Positions 36,459 through 45,631 of a stretch of 64,000 nucleotides of DNA are shown one piece after another; within the stretch, counting starts at the first letter, position 1, and the number at the start of each line of letters is the position of its first letter. The notes below the pieces were generated by a model. It had not been told where the DNA came from. It was given only the letters and a program-made list of their open reading frames with translations, and ran no database searches. A program made the position numbers and the translations under genes. The stretch covers positions 3,224,001 to 3,288,000 of the forward strand of contig NZ_CP072827.1 of NCBI RefSeq assembly GCF_017916255.1. The letters are read 5' to 3'. Source of the stretch: Streptomyces mobaraensis NBRC 13819 = DSM 40847. GTDB lineage: Bacteria; Actinomycetota; Actinomycetes; Streptomycetales; Streptomycetaceae.

Positions 36459-37020
36459 GGGTCATTCCCTCTTGCACAGCGTTGACGTCCGCGGCGGGGC
36501 CGCCGTCGGATTCCGTGGGCAGGCGCATCACCAGCGCGTCGACGTTGCCCGGCTGGTAGTAGCCGCGCCGGATGCCGACGGGCTCGAAGCCGAAGCGCTC
36601 GTAGAGGCGCTGGGCGCGGGTGTTGTCCACCCGGACCTCCAGCAGCACCTCGCGGCACTCGAAGGCGGTGGCGGCGGTGAGCAGTTCGCGGAGCAGCCGG
36701 GAGCCGAGGCCGGTGCTCCAGTGGTCGGTGGCGACGGCGATGGTCTGCACGTCGCCCGTGCCGTCGACGGCCGCGAGGCCCGCGTAGCCGACGACGCGCC
36801 CGGCCGTGTCCTGGGCGACGAGGTAGCGCCGGTTGGCGTTCGCGCCGCGCGCGTGCGCCAGCTCGGACCAGAACAGCCCCTTGGACCAGGCGTCCTGGGG
36901 GAACAGCGCGCGTTCCAGCTCCAGCACGGCCGGGATGTCCCACCAGCGCATCTCACGGACGCGCACGGTCTCGGCCCCGGGGTCCGAGGGGCCCGCCGAC
37001 GGGCTCGCTGAAGGGCTCAC
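36442..37020 (-). CDS. rimI: Ribosomal protein bS18-alanine N-acetyltransferase RimI
   Basis: 192 residues from GTG 37020. GNAT acetyltransferase fold with [26 protein letters not shown] at the N-terminus, acetyl-CoA motif [14 protein letters not shown] and [33 protein letters not shown]. Position between tsaB and tsaD supports RimI, which acetylates the N-terminus of ribosomal protein S18 and possibly others in actinobacteria. Start overlaps the tsaB stop by four bases (GTGA), end overlaps tsaD by 17. Confidence 0.95.
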   Translation of the reverse strand: MSPSASPSAGPSDPGAETVRVREMRWWDIPAVLELERALFPQDAWSKGLFWSELAHARGANANRRYLVAQDTAGRVVGYAGLAAVDGTGDVQTIAVATDHWSTGLGSRLLRELLTAATAFECREVLLEVRVDNTRAQRLYERFGFEPVGIRRGYYQPGNVDALVMRLPTESDGGPAADVNAVQEGMTHGSTD

Positions 37021-37694
37021 TTCGGTGTGACCACCTTGTAGTTGGCCGGCACCTGGGCGTCCGGGCGGCGCAGGTACAGCGGCTGGACGGACAGGAACCC
37101 GGCGTCCGGACCCTCCGTGCGCAGCTTCTCCGCGGCGAGCGCGGCCAGCGCCGCCGCCGACTGGTGCTGCGGCAGGTCGGCCCGGACGTCCGTGAAGGCG
37201 TCGGCGTACAGGACGGCGCCGGCGCCGACGGCCGTCAGCCCGGCCAGCGGCTCGGTGAGCTCGGCGGGCCGGTCGACGGCGGGCTCGGTGACGCGGGTCC
37301 GGGCGTCGGCGTAGCGCGCCCAGTAGACCTCCTTGCGGCGGGCGTCCGTGGCCACCACGAACTCGCCGGTCAGCCCGGCGGCGCCGGCCGCGTAGGCGAT
37401 GCCGTCCAGCGTGCACAGCCCGTGCACCGGCACGTCGAGCGCCGCGCCGAAGGTCAGGGCCGTGACGATGCCGACGCGCAGGCCGGTGTACGGGCCGGGG
37501 CCGACGCCGACGACGACGCCGGTGAGCTCGTCCAGCGTGCGGCCGGCCTCGGCGAGCACCCGGTCCACGGCCGGCAGCAGGAGCTCCCCGTGGCGGCGGG
37601 CGTCCACCTGGTGGGACTCGGCGACGGCGGAGTCCCCGTCGTGGAGGGCTACGGTGACGGCGGGCGTGGCGGTATCAAGAGCGAGCAGCAGCAC
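37017..37694 (-). CDS. tsaB: tRNA t6A synthesis protein TsaB
   Basis: 225 residues, GTG 37694. ASKHA N-terminal strand LLLALDTATPAVTVALHDG, then GVVVGVGPGPYTGLRVGIVTALTFG, the TsaB hallmark. Scaffold partner of TsaD. First gene of the tsaB-rimI-tsaD operon; an in-frame extension upstream to 37913 is low-complexity and lacks support. Divergent from the exported protein at 37864. Confidence 0.95.
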   Translation of the reverse strand: MLLLALDTATPAVTVALHDGDSAVAESHQVDARRHGELLLPAVDRVLAEAGRTLDELTGVVVGVGPGPYTGLRVGIVTALTFGAALDVPVHGLCTLDGIAYAAGAAGLTGEFVVATDARRKEVYWARYADARTRVTEPAVDRPAELTEPLAGLTAVGAGAVLYADAFTDVRADLPQHQSAAALAALAAEKLRTEGPDAGFLSVQPLYLRRPDAQVPANYKVVTPK

Positions 37695-37863
37695 AGTGAC
37701 AAGCCTACGGCGCGCTGTGGGGCCGCCGGTGCCCGCGTGGGCAGGGTTCAGGGGTATCCCAGGGGCGCCCCGGAAGCGTCTCGGGGGCGCGGCGGTGGTG
37801 CGCCCGGGTGCTACGGTCGGGGCGGATGACCGTACGCCGCATGGCCGTATGGGGGACGAAAGG

Positions 37864-38472
37864 GTGCGCAGGGTGGCACGCAGCAGCTCCGGGGTGTTCG
37901 TGACCGGGCTCACCGCGGCGGCACTGGCCGTGGTGGGATACCTCGCCTACGAGGCGTCGGCCGCGCCCCACCGCGTCCACCGTTCGTCCGCCGCCGCCTC
38001 CGCGACGCCCGGCGATGCCAAGGGGTCGGGCAAGGACGACAAGGGCAAGGGCGGCGACGCGCGGAAGGACGCCCCGCCGGCCGTGCCGAGCGGCTCGGGC
38101 ACGGGCAAGCGGGTGGTCTACTCGGTGGGCCAGAAGCGGGTGTGGCTGGTGAGCGGCGACACCAAGGGCGACGCCAAGGGCGTCCGGTCCTTCGAGGTCA
38201 CGCCCAGCACGGTGAACCCGCAGCCGGGCACGTACGCGGTCACGTCCCGCGACCTCAACGGCCCCGGGTCGGACGGCGTGCGCCTGGAGCACATCGTGCG
38301 CTTCCTGCGCGACGCGAACGGGGTCGTCTTCGGCTTCAGCGCCGCCGTGGACGGCTCTCCGCCGCAGCCGGACCCGTCGAAGAAGACGGGCGGCGTCCGC
38401 GAGAAGCCGGCCGACGGGCTGGCCATGTGGGAGTTCGCGCCCAAGGGCACGAAGGTGGTCGTCGTCCCGTAG
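37864..38472 (+). CDS. Exported L,D-transpeptidase-like protein lacking catalytic motif
   Basis: About 202 residues. One N-terminal hydrophobic helix (VFVTGLTAAALAVVGYLAYEASA), a Lys/Gly/Asp-rich linker, then a beta-rich domain: KRVVYSVGQKRVWLVSGD, then FEVTPSTVNPQPGTYAVTSRD and GFSAAVDGSPPQPD. The spacing resembles the N-terminal half of YkuD domains, but I see no catalytic HxxG/SxGC Cys motif. It probably binds the cell wall; this is inference. Start GTG 37864 chosen (GGGGGACGAAAG before it); ATG 37849 and GTG 37873 are options. Confidence 0.75.
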   Translation: MRRVARSSSGVFVTGLTAAALAVVGYLAYEASAAPHRVHRSSAAASATPGDAKGSGKDDKGKGGDARKDAPPAVPSGSGTGKRVVYSVGQKRVWLVSGDTKGDAKGVRSFEVTPSTVNPQPGTYAVTSRDLNGPGSDGVRLEHIVRFLRDANGVVFGFSAAVDGSPPQPDPSKKTGGVREKPADGLAMWEFAPKGTKVVVVP

Positions 38473-38564
38473 CGGCGCGTGCGATCGCGCCCGTAGCCGA
38501 CGCGCGCGATCACGTCCCGTAGCGGCACGTGCGATCAGGGCCCCAGCGGCGCGCCCGGTCGCGT
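38466..38564. repeat. Degenerate 24-26 bp tandem repeat at a gene end
   Basis: Four units start at 38466, 38490, 38516 and 38542, each opening cccgtagc or cccagc and containing gcgatc or ggtcgc. The first overlaps the stop codon of the exported protein gene, so the array grew right at the 3' end. Confidence 0.6.
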
Positions 38565-38632
38565 CCGTACGGCGCCCGCGGCGCGTGCGGCCGTCGCCCG
38601 GTAGCCGGCAGGTGCCGCTACGCGTCAGGGCG

Positions 38633-38869
38633 TCAGGCCGCGGCCCGGCGGTGCGGGCCGTCCGGCTCCCCCTCGTCGTCCGCGTCCGGCGCGGGACCGG
38701 GCGCCGGAGCGCGCGGCGGCGTGGAGACCGCGTCGGCGGCGGCGCAGGCGGCCAGGAGGTCGCGCACCGAGGGCGTCCGCTCGTCGGAACCGCTGTCCTC
38801 ACGGCACGCACCGGCCGTCCGCGCGCGATCGTCCATGGCTGCTGGGGGCCGGGGCTCGTGGGCCGACAT
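38633..38869 (-). CDS. Small disordered protein (78 aa)
   Basis: ATG 38869 has GAGGAGG six bases upstream, the best ribosome site in the frame. The product is Pro/Ala/Asp/Glu-rich (SVRDLLAACAAADAVSTPPR, PDADDEGEPDGPHRRAAA) without a recognisable fold. An alternative ATG at 38929 would add 20 residues and include a rare TTA codon, which would make expression depend on the bldA tRNA. Function unknown. Confidence 0.5.
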   Translation of the reverse strand: MSAHEPRPPAAMDDRARTAGACREDSGSDERTPSVRDLLAACAAADAVSTPPRAPAPGPAPDADDEGEPDGPHRRAAA

Positions 38870-38979
38870 GAACGCCTCCTCGGGCAGCCGGTCAAGGTCA
38901 GGCATGCCTAACCATGTCTCTGCCTCCATGTCACCACGCGCGGCGGCAACATCGCAACATCTTCCCGACACCTTGTCGG

Positions 38980-39912
38980 TTACTTCTCGCGCGACGGCTT
39001 TGACGCGTGCGCGCGCCGCGGGACCGGCGACGAGATCTGCGACGGGAGGACCGGCGGCGGTCCCGACTCGGCCCGGTGGGCGCTCGGGCTGATACCCCTG
39101 ACCCGCTTGAAGGCCGCGCTGAAGCCGAACGGATCGGCGTAGCCGACGCGCCGGGCGACGGCGGCCACCGTCATCCCGGGCTCGGTGAGCAGGTCGGCGG
39201 CCAGGGCCATGCGCCATTCCGTCAGGTACGTCAGCGGCGGCTCGCCCAGCAGCGCCTGGAAGCGCTTGGCGAACGTGGAGCGCGACACCCCGGCGACCGC
39301 GGCCAGCGACGGCAGCGTCCAGGCCCGCTCCGGCGCGTCGTGCATGGCCCGCAGGGCGGGCCCCGCCACGTCGTCCCCCAACGCCAGGTACCAGGCGGGC
39401 GGTTCGGCCCCGGGCCGGTCGAACCACTGGCGCAGCGTGCACACCAGCAGCCAGTCGAGCAGCCGGTCCACCACGATCTGCCGGCCGGGCAGACCGGTGG
39501 TGAGCTGGGCCTCCAGATAGCCGCGCATGGCGGCGCAGTCGTGCTCGTCGGGGACGACGGCGACCGGCGGGAGGGCGCACAGCAGCCTGCGGGGCACTTC
39601 GCCGGGCACGCGGTAGGCACCGGCCAGGAGCAGGGCGGGACCGTCACCGCCCCCCGCGCCCGGACCCGTCCCGGGATCGTCCGTGAACGCGAACGGCTCC
39701 GGCCCGCGCACGATCGCGGCCTCGCCCGTGCGCAGCGGCCGCGGCTCCCCGCCGCCGTCCCGGACGATCCAGCCCGCGCCGAGCAGGGGGACGCACAGGG
39801 TGAGGTAGGCGTCCTCGGTGAAGCGCAGCGTCCACGGCGGGGTCAGCACCGAACCGGCGAAGGCGGCGCCGTTGGCGCGCACGCCGCGCAGCAGGTCGTC
39901 GAAGGGGTCCAT
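38980..39912 (-). CDS. AraC-family transcriptional regulator (cupin ligand domain)
   Basis: 310 residues from ATG 39912 (GTG 39921 is in frame). The N-terminal cupin-like domain (DPFDDLLRGVRANGAAFAG to AIVRGPEPFAFTDD) and the C-terminal double helix-turn-helix (TLPSLAAVAGVSRSTFAKRFQALLGEPP, MTVAAVARRVGYADPFGFSAAFKRVRGISP) define the family. Divergent from the NmrA-like gene 106 bases away, a common regulator/target layout in Streptomyces; NmrA-like neighbours often respond to aldehydes or quinones. Confidence 0.92.
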   Translation of the reverse strand: MDPFDDLLRGVRANGAAFAGSVLTPPWTLRFTEDAYLTLCVPLLGAGWIVRDGGGEPRPLRTGEAAIVRGPEPFAFTDDPGTGPGAGGGDGPALLLAGAYRVPGEVPRRLLCALPPVAVVPDEHDCAAMRGYLEAQLTTGLPGRQIVVDRLLDWLLVCTLRQWFDRPGAEPPAWYLALGDDVAGPALRAMHDAPERAWTLPSLAAVAGVSRSTFAKRFQALLGEPPLTYLTEWRMALAADLLTEPGMTVAAVARRVGYADPFGFSAAFKRVRGISPSAHRAESGPPPVLPSQISSPVPRRAHASKPSREK

Positions 39913-40017
39913 GATCCGCACGATATGCGGAGCCGCGCGGTCGGCGCGGACGACCGGACATGGAGCGCGGATGGCCGCCTATGTCCCGGGCGGCGGGCGC
40001 GGGATTGACTCGTCGGC

Positions 40018-40881
40018 ATGACCGACAGCCTTACGCCTTCCCCTGATTCCCCTGACCCGCGTCCCGTCCTCGTCCTCGGAGCGACCGGCAAGACCGGCCG
40101 CCGCGTGGTGCGCGAGCTGCGCGCCGCGGGCGTGCCCGTCCGGGCCGCGTCCCGCTCCGGCGAGGTCCGCTTCGACTGGACCGATCCCGCCGGCTGGTCC
40201 GGCGCCCTGGACGGCGCCTCGGCCGTCTACCTGGTCGCCCCCGACGAGGGCTACGAGGCGGTGCCGGAGTTCACCGCGCGGGCCGTACGGGCGGGTGTCG
40301 GCCGGTTCGTGGCCCTGTCGGGCCGGGGCATCGAGCACGTCGGCCCGGACTTCGGGCAGGGCATGGCCACGGCCGAGGAGGCGGTGCGCGCCTCCGGCGT
40401 CGAGTGGGCCGTCCTGCGGGCGAACAACTTCAACCAGAACTTCGACGAGGACCTGTGGCGGGGCCCGCTGCTCGACGGCCGCCTGGCCCTGCCGATCGGG
40501 GACGTCCCGGAGCCGTTCGTCGACGCGGACGACGTCGCCGCGGTGGCCGCGGCACTGCTCACGCGCACCGCGCACACGGACGGCGTGACCGAGGTCTCCG
40601 GACCGCGCCCCCTGACCTTCGACGAGGCCGTGAAGGTGATGGGCCGGGCGGCCGGCCGGGAGATGGCGTACGTGGAGCTGACCCCGGCGGAGTACCGCGC
40701 CGAACTGTCGGCCGCCGGCCTCCCGGAGCCGGCGGTCAGGGCCCTGGACGCCCTGTTCGCCCTCCACCGGGAAGGGCACACGGCCACCGTGACCGACGGC
40801 GTGCGCCAGGTGCTGGGCCGTGAGCCGCTGGACTTCGAGACGTACGCGAAGCGGGCCGCGGCGGCGGGGGCGTGGAGGTAG
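40018..40881 (+). CDS. NmrA-family NAD(P)-binding oxidoreductase
   Basis: 287 residues. Rossmann motif VLVLGATGKTGRRVVREL (17-34) and the NmrA/atypical-SDR layout with SAVYLVAPDEGYEAVPEF, VLRANNFNQNFDED and PFVDADDVAAVAAALL. It lacks the Tyr-Lys catalytic pair of classical SDRs, so it is either an NADPH-dependent reductase of this subfamily or a redox sensor. ATG 40018; divergent from the AraC gene and probably under its control. Ends 12 bases before the convergent tsaE stop. Confidence 0.9.
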   Translation: MTDSLTPSPDSPDPRPVLVLGATGKTGRRVVRELRAAGVPVRAASRSGEVRFDWTDPAGWSGALDGASAVYLVAPDEGYEAVPEFTARAVRAGVGRFVALSGRGIEHVGPDFGQGMATAEEAVRASGVEWAVLRANNFNQNFDEDLWRGPLLDGRLALPIGDVPEPFVDADDVAAVAAALLTRTAHTDGVTEVSGPRPLTFDEAVKVMGRAAGREMAYVELTPAEYRAELSAAGLPEPAVRALDALFALHREGHTATVTDGVRQVLGREPLDFETYAKRAAAAGAWR

Positions 40882-40892
40882 GGGGACGGCCC

Positions 40893-41447
40893 CTAAAGGA
40901 GAGCCAGGGGGGACAGGTCGGCCCCGGCCCACCGCTCGCCCACGCCGCTCACCGTGACCGTGCGGACGTCGTCGGCCTCGGCGTCGTCGCCGTCCGGCGT
41001 GGGCGCCTCGGTGCCCACCGCGCGTTCGATGACGACGCGGAGGCGGTCCTCGGACAGGTCCTCGACCTTGCCGTCGCCCCACTCCACGACCGTCACCGAC
41101 TCCGGCAGCGAGACGTCGAGGTCCAGGTCCTCCATCTCGTCGAGACCGCCGGACAGCCGGTAGGCGTCGACGTGGACGAGGGCGGGGCCGCCGGTCAGCG
41201 AGGGGTGGACGCGGGCGATCACGAACGTCGGGGACGTGACGGCCCCCCGGACCCCCAGCCCCTCGCCGAGGCCGCGCGTCAGCGTCGTCTTGCCCGCCCC
41301 CAGCTCGCCCGAGAGCAGCACCAAGTCACCGGCGCGCAGCAGCCCGGCGAGTCTGCGGCCCAGTTCCCGCATGTCCTCGGACGTCCGGACGGTGAGCTGC
41401 GCGACGGCCGTGCTGGTCGCGCCGGAGGAGTCGAGCGGGGCGTTCAT
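40893..41447 (-). CDS. tsaE: tRNA t6A biosynthesis ATPase TsaE
   Basis: 184 residues. P-loop LSGELGAGKTTLTRGL (46-61), then VTSPTFVIARVHP and VHVDAYRL, the TsaE signatures; the C-terminal segment SVTVVEWGDGKVEDL closes the fold. Works with TsaB and TsaD (35.3-37.7 kb) in t6A formation. Here it is separated from that operon by an AraC/NmrA insertion of about 3.2 kb. Same direction as the hydrolase-alr pair upstream, 48 bases after the hydrolase stop, so probably one transcript. Confidence 0.95.
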   Translation of the reverse strand: MNAPLDSSGATSTAVAQLTVRTSEDMRELGRRLAGLLRAGDLVLLSGELGAGKTTLTRGLGEGLGVRGAVTSPTFVIARVHPSLTGGPALVHVDAYRLSGGLDEMEDLDLDVSLPESVTVVEWGDGKVEDLSEDRLRVVIERAVGTEAPTPDGDDAEADDVRTVTVSGVGERWAGADLSPLALL

Positions 41448-41495
41448 ACCGCCCGATGGTACGGGGTGCGGGGGCGCGCTTCGGGCGGGACCGCC

Positions 41496-42713
41496 TCACC
41501 CCTCGCCGCGCGCCCCCGCCTCGTCCCGGCGCCCCGCGCCGCCCGGTTCCGCCGCCGTGAGCAGGTCCGCGAGGCGGGCGTCGACCGTGGCGGGCTGTTC
41601 GAGCATCACCAGGTGGCCGGCCCCCGGTACGAGGACGAGCTCGGCCTCGGGGAGGGCGGCGGCCATGGCCTCGCTGTGGGACGCGGGGGTGATCAGGTCC
41701 TTCTCCCCGGCGAGCACGAGCACCGGCACCCCCCGGAAGACGTCGAGGGCCGCCGTCTTGTCGTGCTCCGCGAACGCCGGGTAGAACTCCGCGACGACGT
41801 CGACCGGCGTGCTCTCCAGCAGCCGCTCGGCGAACCGGGCGACCCCGGGATCGACGTCCCGGGAGCCGAACGAGTAGCGCCGGTAGACCCCGGCGAGCAG
41901 GTCGGCGCTGAGCCGGCGCCCCTTCTCGACCAGCTCCGTCTGGGCGGTCATCAGCCGGAAGGCACCCGGCAGTACGCGCCGCACCACGTTGATGCCCAGG
42001 GCGGGCAGCCCGAAGGTGACCTCGGCGAGCCGGCCGGAGGACGTACCGACGAACGCCGCGGCGGCCACCCGCTCCTCGATCAGCCCGGGGTACTGCGAGG
42101 CCAGGGCCATCTGCGTCATCCCGCCCATCGAGTGCCCCACCAGCACCAGCGGCCCCTCGGGCGCCGCCGCCTCGATGACGGCCTTGAGGTCCCGGCCCAG
42201 CAGGTCGATGGAGACCGTCCCGGTGCCGTCGCGCTGCCCGCGCCCCCGCTCGGAGCGGCCGTGACTGCGCTGGTCCCAGTAGACGGCGCGGACGGCACCG
42301 CGCAGGGCGGCGCGCTGGAAGTGCCAGGAGTCCTGGTTGAGGCAGTAGCCGTGGCTGAAGACGACGGTCAGGGGCGGACGGCCGGTCTCCCGGGCGTCCG
42401 GAGCCGCCTCCTCGACCTCGTAGTACAGCTCGGTCCCGTCGTCGGCGACCGCCGTCCCCGGCGTGCCGCGCAGCGTCCCGTAGGGGCCCGTCGAGTCCAG
42501 GGCCAGCCGCGCCTTGCGGCGCATGCCGCGGCCCACGGTCAGCCGTTCCACGGCGACGCCCGCCGCCGCGCCGGCCGCGAGCACCCCCACGGCCGCGCCG
42601 GCGACCCCCGCGCCGCGCAGCCAGCCGGAGGCGCCGGTCCGGCCGGGACGGGCGGCCGCGGCGGCGACGGCGCCGAGGGCGGCCGGGTCCGGAACGCCGC
42701 CCGCCTCGCTCAT
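41496..42713 (-). CDS. Alpha/beta hydrolase, membrane-anchored
   Basis: 405 residues. An Ala/Gly-rich hydrophobic N-terminal segment (AGVAGAAVGVLAAGAAAGV) probably anchors the enzyme; the hydrolase domain has FSHGYCLNQDSWHFQ (oxyanion), VGHSMGGMTQMALA (nucleophile Ser), and GAGHLVMLEQP (catalytic His). The Asp is likely in LAGEKDLITP. ATG 42713 overlaps the alr stop by four bases (ATGA), so translation is coupled. Conserved next to alr in Streptomyces; substrate unknown. Confidence 0.92.
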   Translation of the reverse strand: MSEAGGVPDPAALGAVAAAAARPGRTGASGWLRGAGVAGAAVGVLAAGAAAGVAVERLTVGRGMRRKARLALDSTGPYGTLRGTPGTAVADDGTELYYEVEEAAPDARETGRPPLTVVFSHGYCLNQDSWHFQRAALRGAVRAVYWDQRSHGRSERGRGQRDGTGTVSIDLLGRDLKAVIEAAAPEGPLVLVGHSMGGMTQMALASQYPGLIEERVAAAAFVGTSSGRLAEVTFGLPALGINVVRRVLPGAFRLMTAQTELVEKGRRLSADLLAGVYRRYSFGSRDVDPGVARFAERLLESTPVDVVAEFYPAFAEHDKTAALDVFRGVPVLVLAGEKDLITPASHSEAMAAALPEAELVLVPGAGHLVMLEQPATVDARLADLLTAAEPGGAGRRDEAGARGEG

Positions 42714-43897
42714 CCGGCGGCTCCCGGCTCGGCGGGCGCGGCGTTCTCGTCGTTCTCGTCCTCCACCCCCACGTACACCCGCGGCACCCGCCGCGTGATC
42801 CGCGTGATGACCTCGTACCCGATGGTCCCGGTCGCCCGCCCCCAGTCCTCCGCGGTGGGCTCGCCCCGGTCGCCGGGGCCGAAGAGGACGGCCTCGTCGC
42901 CGGGCTCGGCGGTGTCGTCGCCGAGGTCGACCACGAACTGGTCCATCGCCACGCGCCCCGCGATCCGCCGCCGCCTGCCGCCGATCAGCACCTCGCCGGT
43001 GCCGGAGGCGGCGCGCGGGATGCCGTCCGCGTAGCCGAGGGGGACGAGGGCGAGCGTCGTCTCCCCGGGGGTCGTGTACTGGTGGCCGTACGACACGCCC
43101 AGCCCGCCGGGCACCCGCTTCACGGACGCCAGGGAGGCGGTCAGGGTCATCACGGGGCGCAGCCCGAAGTCGGCCGGGGTGCCGATCTCGGGGCTCGGGG
43201 ATATGCCGTAGACGGCCACCCCGGTGCGGACCAGGTCGAAGTGGGTCTCGGGGAGGGTCAGGGTCGCCGGCGAGTTGGCGATGTGCCGCACCTCGGGGTC
43301 GAGGCCCTGGGCCTCCGCGTACGCGACCGCGTCCCGGAAGACGTCGAGCTGGGCCCGGATGGACGGGTGCCCGGGCTCGTCCGCGCAGGCGAAGTGCGAC
43401 CAGACGCCGGTGACGCGGAGCGCGCCGCCGAGCTCCGCCTCGCGGGCGGCGGCGACCAGCTTCTCCCAGTCGCCGGGCGTGCAGCCGTTGCGGCCGAGAC
43501 CCGTGTCGATCTTCAGCTGGACCCTGGCCGGGCGGCCGGCGGCGCGGACCGCCGCCAGCACCTCCTCCAGGGCCCACAGCCCGCTCACCGAGATGTCGAC
43601 GTCCGCCTCGACGGCCTCCCGGAACGGCCCGCCCGGCGTCCACAGCCAGCACAGCAGCCGGCCTCTGTCGCCCGCCGCGCGCAGGGCCAGCGCCTCCGTC
43701 GGCAGCGCCGTGCCGATCCAGGCCGCCCCCGCCCGGCGGGCCGCCCGCGCACAGGGCACCATGCCGTGCCCGTACGCGTTCGCCTTGACCACTGCCATCA
43801 GCTGCGCCTTGGGGGCAAGGGCCCGCAGAACGCGCACATTGGCCCGCAACGCGGCCAGATCGACCACGGCACGGGCGCGCATCGGTGTCTCGTTCAT
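42710..43897 (-). CDS. alr: Alanine racemase
   Basis: 395 residues from ATG 43897. PLP-binding Lys38 in MAVVKANAYGHGMVP, catalytic Tyr in GVSYGHQYTTPG, and GYADGIPRAASG. Converts L- to D-alanine for peptidoglycan and for D-Ala-D-Ala, in the cytoplasm. The C-terminus is longer and acidic (DENDENAAPAEPG). Start and the hydrolase gene overlap at the stop (ATGA), which couples the two. Divergent from the nnr gene, 181 bases between starts. Confidence 0.97.
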   Translation of the reverse strand: MNETPMRARAVVDLAALRANVRVLRALAPKAQLMAVVKANAYGHGMVPCARAARRAGAAWIGTALPTEALALRAAGDRGRLLCWLWTPGGPFREAVEADVDISVSGLWALEEVLAAVRAAGRPARVQLKIDTGLGRNGCTPGDWEKLVAAAREAELGGALRVTGVWSHFACADEPGHPSIRAQLDVFRDAVAYAEAQGLDPEVRHIANSPATLTLPETHFDLVRTGVAVYGISPSPEIGTPADFGLRPVMTLTASLASVKRVPGGLGVSYGHQYTTPGETTLALVPLGYADGIPRAASGTGEVLIGGRRRRIAGRVAMDQFVVDLGDDTAEPGDEAVLFGPGDRGEPTAEDWGRATGTIGYEVITRITRRVPRVYVGVEDENDENAAPAEPGAAG

Positions 43898-44078
43898 CCC
43901 CGCCAGTGTCTCAGGCCACGGCCCCGGCGGGCGCGGTCCGGGGGCCGGGGGTACGGGACCCGGGTGGCGGACACCGCTGCGGCCCGGGCCGCGGCGGCGC
44001 CCGGACGGCCGCCGTAAGGGACACCGATCGCCCCCACCCGCGTGCCGCCCCACCGCGCCGCCGGGGACACTGGACGGC

Positions 44079-45521
44079 ATGAGAACCGGCTACCGCGTGG
44101 ACACCGTACGGGCCGCCGAGCGAGCGCTCATGGCCGAACTCCCCGAGGGCGCCCTCATGCAGCGCGCCGCCGCCGGCCTCGCCGCCGCGTGCGCGGGGCT
44201 GCTGGAACGGGTGTCAGGGGCACGGATCGCACTGCTGGTGGGGAGCGGGGACAACGGGGGCGACGCCCTCTACGCCGGCGCCCGGCTCGCACGGCGCGGC
44301 GCCGGGGTGACCGCCGTGCTCCTCACGCCGGAGCGGGCGCACCCGGGCGGCGTACGGGCACTGCTGGCCGCCGGGGGGCGTACGCGGGACGCCGGGCCGG
44401 CGGGCCTCCGGGCGATAGAACGGGCCGACCTCGTCCTGGACGGCATCGTCGGCATCGGCGGCAAGGGCGGCCTCCGCCCGGACGCGCTGCCGGTGGTCCG
44501 CGCGGCGGAGGGCGCCCTCGTCGTCGCCGTCGACCTGCCCAGCGGGGTGGACGCGGACACCGGCGAGGTGCGCGGCGACGCGGTCCGGGCCGACGCGACG
44601 GTCACCTTCGGCACGTACAAGCCCGGCCTCCTCGTCGATCCGGCCCGCGAGCACGCGGGGGCGCTGCGCCTGGTGGACATCGGTCTCGGGCCGCACCTGC
44701 CCGCCGTCCCGGACGTCGAGGCGCTCCAGCACGCGGACGTCGCCGGGCTGCTGCCGCGTCCCGCCGCGGAGAGCGACAAGTACCGGCGGGGCGTCGTCGG
44801 CGTGGTCGCCGGTTCGGCCCGCTACCCGGGCGCGGCGGTCATGTGCGTCGCGGGCGCGCTGCACGGCGGCGCGGGGGCGGTCCGCTACGCCGGTCCCGCC
44901 GCCGACGCGGTGATCGCCCGCTTCCCCGAGACGCTGGTCTCCTCCGGCCGTCCGGCCGACGCCGGGCGGGTGCAGGCGTGGGTCGTCGGCCCGGGCCTGG
45001 GCGACGGTACGGAGGCCCGCCGGGCCCTCGACGACGTGCTCGCCTCCGACGTCCCGGTGCTGGTGGACGCGGACGGGCTGCGGCTGCTCTCCCCCGACGC
45101 GGTCCGCGCCCGCCGCGCCCCGACCGTCCTCACCCCGCACGCGGGGGAGGCGGCGGCGCTGCTGGGCACGGCCCGCGAGGAGGTCGAGGGCGCCCGCCTC
45201 GCCGCCGTCCGCGCCCTGGCCGAGCGGTTCGGGGCGACGGCGCTCCTCAAGGGCTCGACCACCGTCGTGGCCGCCCCGGACGGCGGCCCGGTCAGGGTCA
45301 ACCCCACCGGCACCCCCTGGCTGGCCACCGCCGGCAGCGGCGACGTCCTCAGCGGCCTCACCGGCTCCCTCCTCGCCGCCGGCCTCCCCGGCCGCGACGC
45401 GGCGGCGGTGGGCGCGTACCTCCACGGCCTCGCGGCGCGCGCCCTGGGCGAGGCGCCGATCACCGCGATGGGGGTGGCGGAGGAGCTGCGGGGGGTGTGG
45501 GAGGACGTGGCGGCGGGGTGA
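44079..45521 (+). CDS. nnr: Bifunctional NAD(P)H-hydrate epimerase/dehydratase
   Basis: 480 residues. The N-terminal YjeF_N domain (MRTGYRVDTVRAAERALMAE, VGSGDNGGDALYAGARL) epimerises damaged NAD(P)H hydrates; the C-terminal carbohydrate-kinase-like domain (from about 225, VGVVAGSARYPGAAVM, VVGPGLGDG, NPTGTPWLATAGSGDVLSGL) dehydrates them. Repair of NAD(P)HX. Both catalytic halves look complete. Divergent from alr, the usual order here. Confidence 0.95.
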   Translation: MRTGYRVDTVRAAERALMAELPEGALMQRAAAGLAAACAGLLERVSGARIALLVGSGDNGGDALYAGARLARRGAGVTAVLLTPERAHPGGVRALLAAGGRTRDAGPAGLRAIERADLVLDGIVGIGGKGGLRPDALPVVRAAEGALVVAVDLPSGVDADTGEVRGDAVRADATVTFGTYKPGLLVDPAREHAGALRLVDIGLGPHLPAVPDVEALQHADVAGLLPRPAAESDKYRRGVVGVVAGSARYPGAAVMCVAGALHGGAGAVRYAGPAADAVIARFPETLVSSGRPADAGRVQAWVVGPGLGDGTEARRALDDVLASDVPVLVDADGLRLLSPDAVRARRAPTVLTPHAGEAAALLGTAREEVEGARLAAVRALAERFGATALLKGSTTVVAAPDGGPVRVNPTGTPWLATAGSGDVLSGLTGSLLAAGLPGRDAAAVGAYLHGLAARALGEAPITAMGVAEELRGVWEDVAAG

Positions 45522-45619
45522 GGCGGGGATGCGGTCCGGTGCGCGCACGGCCGTGGACGGGCACTCGAACCCCCGTTCCGCACCGGCGCCTTGGCCTCAT
45601 GGGCCTGGAGCGGCGCGGA

Positions 45620-45625
45620 TACACT
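45620..45625 (+). promoter_or_regulatory. -10 box (TACACT) of a leaderless Uma2 gene
   Basis: TACACT lies six bases before the GTG start at 45632, so transcription would begin at or next to the start codon. The gene has no Shine-Dalgarno, which fits leaderless translation, common in Streptomyces. No clear -35. Confidence 0.5.
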
Positions 45626-45631
45626 GAGACC

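Noticed and set aside
45555..45605. tRNA-like sequence with ttcgag on the minus strand upstream of the Uma2 gene
   Set aside because: The putative T-arm would need a ten-base loop, and no acceptor stem or full cloverleaf can be built; possible remnant only.
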